Below the pieces are notes generated by a model. That model had not been told where the DNA came from. It saw only the letters and a program-made list of their open reading frames with translations, and searched no databases. Below, piece after piece: positions 7,998 to 14,008 of a stretch of DNA of 26,598 bases. The translations under genes and the position numbers were made by a program. Within the stretch, counting starts at the first letter, position 1. The number at the start of each line of letters is the position of its first letter. Source of the stretch: a virus; IMG/VR virus record IMGVR_UViG_3300044675_005792, positions 1-26,598 of that record; one strand, 5' to 3'.

Positions 7998-8849
7998 ATG
8001 GCGACAAACAATCCTTTAGATGCGATTCTATCGCAGTACGAACAATCAAAACAAGGTGGTTCATCTAACACCTCAAAAATGTCTCAAGATGAAAGAATGA
8101 AAAAGTACTTCGCAGCTATCCTTAAAGATAACGAGAAGCAAGGTCAAAAACGACTACGAATCCTCCCAACAAAAGACGGAAGTTCACCATTCAAAGAAGT
8201 ATGGTTCCACGAAGTTCAGGTTGATGGGAAATGGCAGAAGTTTTTCGACCCAGGTAAGAACGACAACGAACGTTCACCACTTTCTGAAGTTTATGAGGAA
8301 CTTATGTCAACTGGAAAAGAGTCTGACAAGGAACTTGCAAAACAGTACAAACCTCGTAAATTCTACATTGTTAAGGTTATTGACCGTGACAACGAACAGG
8401 ATGGTGTGAAATTTTGGCGTTTTAAGCACAACTATAAGAACGAAGGTATTTTGGATAAGATTATTCCAATCTTCCGTCAAAAAGGTGACATTACCGACCC
8501 TGATAACGGTCGTGATATTATCCTCGAGTTGACCAAAGCTAAAACCCCAAAGGGTGCGACTTACACAGTTATCCAAACGATAATGCATGATGACCCATCA
8601 TCGCTCCACGATGATAAGGAGACCAAAGATTCTTGGGTTTCTGATAAATTAGGTTGGGAAGATGTATATTCTAAAAAGCCGGCCGAATACCTCGAAGCTA
8701 TTGCTCGTGGTGAGGTTCCACGTTGGGATTCAGATGCGGGTAAATACATCTACGGAAATGAACTCGAAGAAACCATGTCTATGGGTGGTAGCAAAAAAAT
8801 TGTTGACCCACAATCAGAGGACGAGCCAGACGGAGACCTACCCTTCTAA
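7998..8849 (+). CDS. 32: gp32-like single-stranded DNA-binding protein (283 aa)
   Basis: The protein is expected to coat ssDNA during phage replication and recombination and to act with UvsX and the helicase encoded downstream. Features match the T4 gp32 plan: a short basic N-terminal arm (about residues 1-40, QDERMKKYF), an OB-type core rich in aromatic and basic residues (RLRILPTKDG, KEVWFHEV, FYIVKVIDRD, FWRFKHNYK; about 45-200), and an acidic C-terminal tail (DPQSEDEPDGDLPF). Length is close to T4 gp32 (301). I find no cysteine anywhere, so the zinc site of T4 gp32 must be absent. The last residues match the bacterial SSB C-terminal motif (D-x-DLPF), which is not how T4 gp32 ends. Arginine codons are nearly all CGN, unlike the AGA-rich structural genes, which suggests high expression. 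The gene has its own promoter and a terminator after it, so it can be made in excess of downstream genes. Confidence 0.88.
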   Translation: MATNNPLDAILSQYEQSKQGGSSNTSKMSQDERMKKYFAAILKDNEKQGQKRLRILPTKDGSSPFKEVWFHEVQVDGKWQKFFDPGKNDNERSPLSEVYEELMSTGKESDKELAKQYKPRKFYIVKVIDRDNEQDGVKFWRFKHNYKNEGILDKIIPIFRQKGDITDPDNGRDIILELTKAKTPKGATYTVIQTIMHDDPSSLHDDKETKDSWVSDKLGWEDVYSKKPAEYLEAIARGEVPRWDSDAGKYIYGNELEETMSMGGSKKIVDPQSEDEPDGDLPF

Positions 8850-8865
8850 TTAAAAAAAAATATTA

Positions 8866-8898
8866 ATCAAACTACCCCTGAAACATGGGGTGGTTTTT
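8866..8898 (+). terminator. Intrinsic terminator or attenuator after the SSB gene
   Basis: A 10-bp stem pairs AAACTACCCC (8869-8878) with GGGGTGGTTT (8887-8896), with one T-G wobble. The loop is TGAAACAT and a T run follows. It sits between the SSB stop codon and the next start at 8913. No good promoter is visible between it and that start. Partial read-through, giving much SSB and less UvsX, is the likely effect. Confidence 0.8.
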
Positions 8899-8912
8899 AA
8901 TCAAATTTAAAA

Positions 8913-9137
8913 ATGACAACTCAAGAAAAAATCACACAGAAGATGTATGAGGCGTTGATTAATAAGTACGCTGCTCAAATTTCAGAAGCTGAAGCAACAC
9001 TTATGGTTTATTTTAATAATCCAGTTGGTATCGGAGAACATCCACAACACTTAGAAGAAATGGATAAGTTTGTTGACCAACTTGCAAGTGCAAAAGATAA
9101 ACTCGAAGCTTTACAGCAGTTTAAAAAGTATAGTTAA
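8913..9137 (+). CDS. Small helical protein between SSB and UvsX, function unknown (74 aa)
   Basis: I do not recognise a named family. The protein is almost entirely helical by composition. Two amphipathic helices (about 4-30 and 48-72) are joined by a loop with NNPVGIGEHPQHLEEMDKF, and the second helix ends in KDKLEALQQFKKYS. It has no cysteine, no membrane segment and no enzyme motif. A helical hairpin or coiled-coil adaptor is a fair structural guess. The gene ends at 9137 and uvsX starts at 9139, so the two are tightly coupled. T4 places the helicase loader gp59 and the late coactivator gp33 near gp32, but this protein is shorter than both and I see no specific similarity. An accessory role in recombination or replication is inferred from location only. 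Confidence 0.75.
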   Translation: MTTQEKITQKMYEALINKYAAQISEAEATLMVYFNNPVGIGEHPQHLEEMDKFVDQLASAKDKLEALQQFKKYS

Positions 9138-9138
9138 T

Positions 9139-10149
9139 ATGGCTATTAAGAAAAAAGAAATCGGTTTGGATTCAATCAAATCTAAATTCTCGACCTCAGC
9201 AAAATACAAACCACAACGTTATTTTGATTTGGGTACTGAGTTTTTGGATGCGGTGGGTCTTCCTGGTCCGGCCATTGGACATATCAACATGTTCTTAGGT
9301 CACTCGGATACAGGTAAAACAACAGCTCTTGTAAAGGCTGCGGTTGACGCTCAGAAAAAAGGTATTCTACCTGTATTCATTATTACAGAACAGAAATGGT
9401 CATTCGAACACGCTAGAATCATGGGATTTCAGTGTGAGGAAGTTGTAGACGAATCAACTGGTGAAATCGATTGGGACGGGTTCTATTTGTTCAATAATAA
9501 TTTCGACTATATCGAACAGATAACCGAATACGTCAATTCTTTATTGGACGCACAAGAAAAAGGTGAGTTGGACTACAGTCTTCTTTTCCTTTGGGATTCT
9601 GTGGGTTCTGTACCTTGTAAGATGACTTTTGAGGGTAAAGGTGGAAAGCAACATAACGCCTCAGTTTTGGCCGATAAGATTGGTATGGGTATCAATCAAC
9701 GTATTTCAGGTAGTCGTAAAGCGGACTCAAAGTTTGAAAATACTTTGGTTATTGTTAACCAACCATGGGTTGAGTTACCAGACAATCCTTTTGGTCAACC
9801 AAAGATTAAGGCGAAAGGTGGAGAAGCGATTTGGTTGAACTCATCTTTGGTGTTCTTGTTTGGAAATCAAAAAGGCGCTGGTACAACTAAGATTACGGCA
9901 ACTAAAGATAAGAGAACTGTTAAGTTTGCGGTTCGAACCAAAATTTCTGTACTTAAAAACCACATTAATGGTTTAGGTTACGAAGATGGTAAGATTATAG
10001 TTACTCCTCATGGTTTCATGGCGGGTAAAGAACCGGCCGAAGAAAAGGCGTCGATTGAAAGTTACAAAAAAGACCATGCAGAATATTGGAAAGATATTTT
10101 GGGTGTTGTTGATTTGGATTTTGATTTGAAAGAAGAAGTCGAATCTTAA
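9139..10149 (+). CDS. uvsX: UvsX/RecA-like recombinase (336 aa)
   Basis: This is an ATP-dependent strand-exchange protein expected to load on SSB-coated ssDNA for recombination-dependent replication and repair. The RecA core is clear. Walker A is GHSDTGKT at residues 54-61. The TEQKW segment near residue 84 carries the candidate catalytic Glu. Walker B is YSLLFLWDS with D153, and a later LVIVNQPWVELP strand follows. The C-terminal part (KAKGGEAIWLNSSLVFLFG and following) fits the UvsX-type ATPase domain end. T4 UvsX has 391 residues, so this version is slightly short. I chose ATG 9139 (MAIKKKEIGLDS). An upstream in-frame ATG at 9070 would force a 68-base overlap with the preceding gene and add an extension unlike the family. 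No Shine-Dalgarno is present, only a TTAAT leader. Confidence 0.93.
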   Translation: MAIKKKEIGLDSIKSKFSTSAKYKPQRYFDLGTEFLDAVGLPGPAIGHINMFLGHSDTGKTTALVKAAVDAQKKGILPVFIITEQKWSFEHARIMGFQCEEVVDESTGEIDWDGFYLFNNNFDYIEQITEYVNSLLDAQEKGELDYSLLFLWDSVGSVPCKMTFEGKGGKQHNASVLADKIGMGINQRISGSRKADSKFENTLVIVNQPWVELPDNPFGQPKIKAKGGEAIWLNSSLVFLFGNQKGAGTTKITATKDKRTVKFAVRTKISVLKNHINGLGYEDGKIIVTPHGFMAGKEPAEEKASIESYKKDHAEYWKDILGVVDLDFDLKEEVES

Positions 10150-10160
10150 TCCCCATATTT

Positions 10161-11165
10161 GTGACTAAGACACTATTAATAGACGGTAATAATTTATTGA
10201 AAATTGGATTTCACGGTGTGAAAGACTTTTTTCACGAAGGTAAACACGTTGGGGGTATTTGGCATTTTCTAAATACTACCCGACGTTTTATTGAAGAAGA
10301 AAACTTCGATAAGGTTGTTGTGTTTTGGGATGGTGAAGGAAGCTCATTAGCTCGTAAAATCATTTACCCCCAATACAAGGAGAACAGAAAACCTGGTCAG
10401 GATTTTAAAGAAGACTCATTTTACGAACAAAAACATAGAGTAAAACAATATCTCGAGGAGATGTTTATTCGTCAGGTTGATATTAATAACAATGAGGCGG
10501 ATGACCTAATTGCTTATTATTGTCAAATCGCAAATGATGAGACTATAACCATTTTTTCGGGTGACAGGGACCTCACACAGTTAATATCCGACAACGTTTC
10601 CCTATTCTCACCTAATAAGAGATTAACCTATAAAAAGGGTGATTACATTAAGTTACAAGATGCGGAAATTCCCCACTATAATGTAAAAACATATAAAATA
10701 ATATCTGGTGACAAATCAGATAATATTGATGGTATCTATTATTTGGGTGAGAAAACTTTATTGAAATTATTTCCTGAAATCCTTGACCGAGAGGTTACTT
10801 ATAACGATATTTTAACAAGAGCCGAGGTTTTATTAACCGAGGACAAAGACAACAAAGCGTTACAAAACTTACTTTCAGGTAAAACAAAATCAGGTATCTA
10901 TGGAAATGAATTCTTTGAGATTAACAACAAAATCGTTGATTTATCTAATCCATTAATCACAGAAGAAGGTAAGGAATTAGTCGAACTTTATTATCGCGAA
11001 ACTTTAGACCCCGAAGGAAGGGGACACAGAAACCTCATTAGAATGATGATGGAAGATGGGTTCTTTAAATTCCTCCCAAAACATGACGAAGCGTGGGTTA
11101 ATTTCGTCAAACCGTTTATGAAACTAACAAGAAAAGAAAAAAAACAATTTAAAACCAAAAAGTAA
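10161..11165 (+). CDS. rnh: T4 RNase H-like FEN-family 5'-3' nuclease (334 aa)
   Basis: This nuclease is expected to remove RNA primers and 5' flaps during lagging-strand synthesis, as T4 RNase H does. All acidic clusters of the FEN/5'-exonuclease superfamily are visible: D8 in LLIDGNN, D57 in VVVFWDGEG, the basic YKENRKP segment (residues 72-78), NNEADDLIAYY (E112, D114, D115), FSGDRDLTQL (D135, D137), and the helix-hairpin-helix-like segment SGDKSDNIDGIYYLGEKT (D184, D187). Length is near T4 Rnh (305). The C-terminus ends in a lysine-rich tail (KLTRKEKKQFKTKK) that may contact DNA. The start is GTG at 10161, 11 bases after uvsX. No in-frame ATG lies at a suitable place, and the protein starts MTKTLLIDGNN, as the fold requires. 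The downstream gene follows after 6 bases. Confidence 0.9.
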   Translation: MTKTLLIDGNNLLKIGFHGVKDFFHEGKHVGGIWHFLNTTRRFIEEENFDKVVVFWDGEGSSLARKIIYPQYKENRKPGQDFKEDSFYEQKHRVKQYLEEMFIRQVDINNNEADDLIAYYCQIANDETITIFSGDRDLTQLISDNVSLFSPNKRLTYKKGDYIKLQDAEIPHYNVKTYKIISGDKSDNIDGIYYLGEKTLLKLFPEILDREVTYNDILTRAEVLLTEDKDNKALQNLLSGKTKSGIYGNEFFEINNKIVDLSNPLITEEGKELVELYYRETLDPEGRGHRNLIRMMMEDGFFKFLPKHDEAWVNFVKPFMKLTRKEKKQFKTKK

Positions 11166-11171
11166 TTTTTT

Positions 11172-11624
11172 ATGAAAGAGCAAGATTTCACAAAACTTGA
11201 GTTTTTGATGATGGTAAATGACAACATCATCGTTCAAAGGTATTTTAACGTTCGAGACTACAATCCGGACGCGAGATACTCATCAGACCTTTATGAATTT
11301 ATTAAAGAGTTCAAAGAGACTTTAATTTATCGTTTGAAGATGAAAACGGTAGACTATATGTTGGAGAATTCTTATGAGATTCAGGGTAATCCATCCATTT
11401 TGGATACGTCTTATACTGACGGTCCAGAACATTTTAACATCTTTATTAAACAAGGGGACATGACAATTTGTCATCGTCAGATTGACGCCAAGATTTTCCC
11501 GCCTAAAATAAGATACACCGTAGATATCCGTCCTCACATAAAAAGTTTGCTTTCTTCGCTTACTGACATCTTTTCGGAGAAAAATTTAACTTTGGATTAC
11601 TCTGGAATTAGTTTGAAGCGATAA
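11172..11624 (+). CDS. Protein of unknown function between RNase H and helicase (150 aa)
   Basis: I do not recognise a named family. The sequence begins with a short strand pattern (FTKLEFLMMVNDNIIVQRYFNVRDYN). A helical section follows (SDLYEFIKEFKETLIYRLKMKTVDYMLEN), then a strand-rich half (FNIFIKQGDMTICHRQIDAKIFPPKIRYTVDI) and a final helix (IKSLLSSLTDIFSEKN). It looks like a compact alpha/beta protein without membrane segments or an obvious catalytic motif. The FNVRDYN and KMKTVDYMLE stretches look like conserved family signatures. In T4 the helicase needs a loader (gp59) and UvsX needs UvsY; neither is visible elsewhere here. The location makes this protein a candidate for an equivalent accessory role, with no direct sequence proof. 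It sits 6 bases downstream of the RNase H-like gene. Confidence 0.75.
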   Translation: MKEQDFTKLEFLMMVNDNIIVQRYFNVRDYNPDARYSSDLYEFIKEFKETLIYRLKMKTVDYMLENSYEIQGNPSILDTSYTDGPEHFNIFIKQGDMTICHRQIDAKIFPPKIRYTVDIRPHIKSLLSSLTDIFSEKNLTLDYSGISLKR

Positions 11625-11643
11625 TATTTATCATTTATAAAGA
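11625..11643 (+). promoter_or_regulatory. Candidate promoter element before the helicase gene
   Basis: The 29-base gap before ATG 11654 holds TATTTATC (11625-11632) and ATTTATAAAG (11634-11643), close to the TTTATAAA motif seen before several other genes in this window. No -35 box is evident. It could be a secondary phage promoter for gp41-nrdB-nrdA. Confidence 0.3.
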
Positions 11644-11653
11644 GAAAAAAACT

Positions 11654-13036
11654 ATGGCGTCAAACAAAAATTTCGATTATTTAGGGTCTTCATTTCAAGT
11701 ACAATTACTGAATCAAATCATCGTTGACAAGGAATTTGGAAGGTCAATAATTGACGTTATAGAACAACAATATTTTGAGAACAAGTACTTCAAAATCATC
11801 TTGCAAATGATTAAGGAGTACTATTCAAAATTCGAACACGTACCCACATTCGACACCCTCGAACAAATAACCAAATCCGAGTTACAACAAGAACTTGCAT
11901 CCAAAATAGTTTTGGACACGATTACAAAAATCAAAGATTGTCCAATAGAAGGTAGCGGGTTTGTACAAGAAAAGGCTCTCAAATTCTGTAAACAACAAGA
12001 ATTACAGAAAGCCATCACTAAAGCTCAAAAAGTTATTGATGGTGGTGAGTTTGAGAGTTATGACAAACTCGAGGAACTTGTTAGAGAAGCTTTACAAGTT
12101 GGGGAAAGAGAAGACGGTATGGCTGATGTATTTTCTAATTTGGACGATGTATTAAATGAGGATTATCGTCACCCAATCCCAATGGGAATACCAGGTATCG
12201 ACAGATTGTTAAAAGGAGGTTTGGCAAAAGGAGAATTAGGTGTTATCTTAGCCCCCACGGGAGTAGGTAAGTCTACATTCTTAACAAAAATTGCAAACCA
12301 TTCGTTTAATTTGGGATACAACGTACTTCAAATATTCTTCGAGGATAACCCAAAGATTATCCAACGTAAACACATCACTTTGTGGACAAAGGTTCATCCT
12401 GATGAGTTATCTAACAAGAAGGATGAGGTTATGGATAAGGTGAGAGAGGTACAAAGTAAGATGGAAAACCGTCTTATTTTAAAGAAACTACCATCAGATA
12501 CTTTGACAATGTTACAAATCAAAAATCAACTTCGTAAGATGATTGCCGATGGAGTTAAGTTAGATATGGTTGTGTTAGACTATATTGACTGTATCGTACC
12601 TGATAAGAATTTGGGTGATGAATGGAAGAGTGAGGGTTCGGTTATGAGAGGATTTGAGGCGATGTGTCACGAACTTAATTTGGTAGGTTGGACTGCAACA
12701 CAAGGTAACAGAAGTTCAATTTCATCAGAGGTAGTAACTACAGACCAAATGGGAGGTTCAATTAAAAAGGCACAAGTTGGTCACGTTATTATCTCAGTTG
12801 CTAAGACATTACAACAAAAAGAGATGAAACTGGCAACAATTGCTATAACCAAATCTAGAATTGGTGATGACGGAATCGTGTTTGAAAATTGTAAGTTCGA
12901 TAATGGTATGTTAGAAATCGATACCGAAAGTTCTGTAACGTTCTTAGGATTAGAGGAACAGAAAGAAGAACAACAAAGACAAAGAGTAAAAGATTTACTC
13001 GAAAGAAGAAAACAAAGAGAACAACAAAATAATTAA
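11654..13036 (+). CDS. 41: gp41-like replicative DNA helicase, DnaB family (460 aa)
   Basis: This is a hexameric 5'-3' replicative helicase of the SF4 (DnaB/T4 gp41) type, expected to unwind the fork. The N-terminal domain (about 1-150) is helical. The RecA-like domain starts near residue 175 ([20 protein letters not shown]). Walker A is APTGVGKST (about 200-208), the acidic switch strand is [10 protein letters not shown], Walker B is [10 protein letters not shown] (about 304-313), and the later [15 protein letters not shown] segment matches the SF4 sensor/Q motif region. The C-terminus is a charged Glu/Gln/Arg-rich helix ([19 protein letters not shown]). T4 gp41 has 475 residues, so this copy is full length. 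I see no separate primase (gp61) gene in the window. nrdB follows after 5 bases. Confidence 0.92.
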   Translation: MASNKNFDYLGSSFQVQLLNQIIVDKEFGRSIIDVIEQQYFENKYFKIILQMIKEYYSKFEHVPTFDTLEQITKSELQQELASKIVLDTITKIKDCPIEGSGFVQEKALKFCKQQELQKAITKAQKVIDGGEFESYDKLEELVREALQVGEREDGMADVFSNLDDVLNEDYRHPIPMGIPGIDRLLKGGLAKGELGVILAPTGVGKSTFLTKIANHSFNLGYNVLQIFFEDNPKIIQRKHITLWTKVHPDELSNKKDEVMDKVREVQSKMENRLILKKLPSDTLTMLQIKNQLRKMIADGVKLDMVVLDYIDCIVPDKNLGDEWKSEGSVMRGFEAMCHELNLVGWTATQGNRSSISSEVVTTDQMGGSIKKAQVGHVIISVAKTLQQKEMKLATIAITKSRIGDDGIVFENCKFDNGMLEIDTESSVTFLGLEEQKEEQQRQRVKDLLERRKQREQQNN

Positions 13037-13041
13037 TTAAT

Positions 13042-13989
13042 ATGGAGAAGATTTTAGTAGAGAACCCAAATAGGTTTGTTATATTCCCTATCGAACATAA
13101 CGATATTTGGGAGTTTTATAAAATGCATCAGGCGGCGTTTTGGACCGCTGAGGAAGTTGACCTCTCAGGAGATATCCGTGATTGGGAAAACCTTTCCGAA
13201 AATGAACAATATTTCGTTAAGAACGTACTATCGTTCTTTGCGGCTTCTGATGGTATTGTAAATGAAAACTTGGCCGAGAATTTCTATCGGGAAGTTCAAT
13301 ATCCTGAGGCAAAGTTCTTCTACGGAATGCAGTTAGCTATGGAAAATATTCATAGTCTTATGTACTCACTTTTGATTGATACCTATGTGTCAAATCCAAA
13401 AGAAAAAGATGAGTGTTTCCACGCAATTGATAGACTTCCAGCGGTCCAGAAAAAAGCTAAATGGGCTTTGGAATGGATTACTAACGCATCATTCCAAGAA
13501 CGTCTTGTGGCTTTTGCGGCTGTGGAAGGAATATTCTTTTCAGGTTCATTCTGCTCAATCTTTTGGTTGAAATCGAGAGGATTGATGCAAGGTTTGTGTA
13601 ATGCAAATTCACTAATTTTTAAAGATGAGAATCTCCACTGTGATTTTGCAATTCATCTTTTGAACAACCACTGTGAGAACAAACCAAGTGAAAAAAGAAT
13701 TAAAGAGATTCTATTGTCGGCTTTGGAGATTGAGAAAGAATTTATCACAGAATCACTACCTGTTTCACTTATTGGTATGAACTCCAATTTGATGAAACAA
13801 TATTTGGAATTCGTGGTTGATGGTCTACTTGTTAAATTTGGTTTTAAAAAACAATTTAATGTTGAACAACCATTTAAATTTATGGAACAAATTGCCGTTG
13901 AGACCAAAGGTAACTTCTTTGAATCAAGAACGGTTGAATACCAAAAAGCAAAGTTGAACGAAACATTGTCCTTTACGGATGACTTTTAA
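13042..13989 (+). CDS. nrdB: Class Ia ribonucleotide reductase small (beta, R2) subunit (315 aa)
   Basis: The protein provides the diiron-tyrosyl radical for reduction of ribonucleotides to dNTPs, together with NrdA encoded next. All expected ligands are present: D70 (FFAASD), E101 and H104 (MENIHS), radical Tyr Y108, E162 ([11 protein letters not shown]), and E196 and H199 ([10 protein letters not shown]). The overall wording ([36 protein letters not shown]) is strikingly like eukaryotic R2 and the Bacteroidota enzymes, not the E. coli or T4 NrdB. The C-terminal tail (LSFTDDF) is the peptide that docks to R1 and resembles the eukaryotic FTLDADF ending. No intron or homing endonuclease interrupts the gene. 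It sits 5 bases after the helicase gene and 19 bases before nrdA, an order opposite to the common nrdA-nrdB. Confidence 0.96.
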   Translation: MEKILVENPNRFVIFPIEHNDIWEFYKMHQAAFWTAEEVDLSGDIRDWENLSENEQYFVKNVLSFFAASDGIVNENLAENFYREVQYPEAKFFYGMQLAMENIHSLMYSLLIDTYVSNPKEKDECFHAIDRLPAVQKKAKWALEWITNASFQERLVAFAAVEGIFFSGSFCSIFWLKSRGLMQGLCNANSLIFKDENLHCDFAIHLLNNHCENKPSEKRIKEILLSALEIEKEFITESLPVSLIGMNSNLMKQYLEFVVDGLLVKFGFKKQFNVEQPFKFMEQIAVETKGNFFESRTVEYQKAKLNETLSFTDDF

Positions 13990-13997
13990 TTGATTAT

Positions 13998-14008
13998 CTT
14001 TATAAACT
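13998..14008 (+). promoter_or_regulatory. TTTATAAA element directly before nrdA
   Basis: CTTTATAAACT ends at the base before the first ATG of nrdA. The core TTTATAAA recurs upstream of the SSB and helicase genes. If it is a -10-like promoter, the transcript would be leaderless or start at the second ATG (14012). It may instead be only an AT-rich translation-initiation leader. Confidence 0.25.

Noticed and set aside
9070-9138. Upstream in-frame start adding 23 residues to UvsX
   Set aside because: It would overlap the preceding gene by 68 bases, and the extension looks like an out-of-frame reading of that gene. The ATG at 9139 follows its stop by one base and gives a normal UvsX N-terminus.
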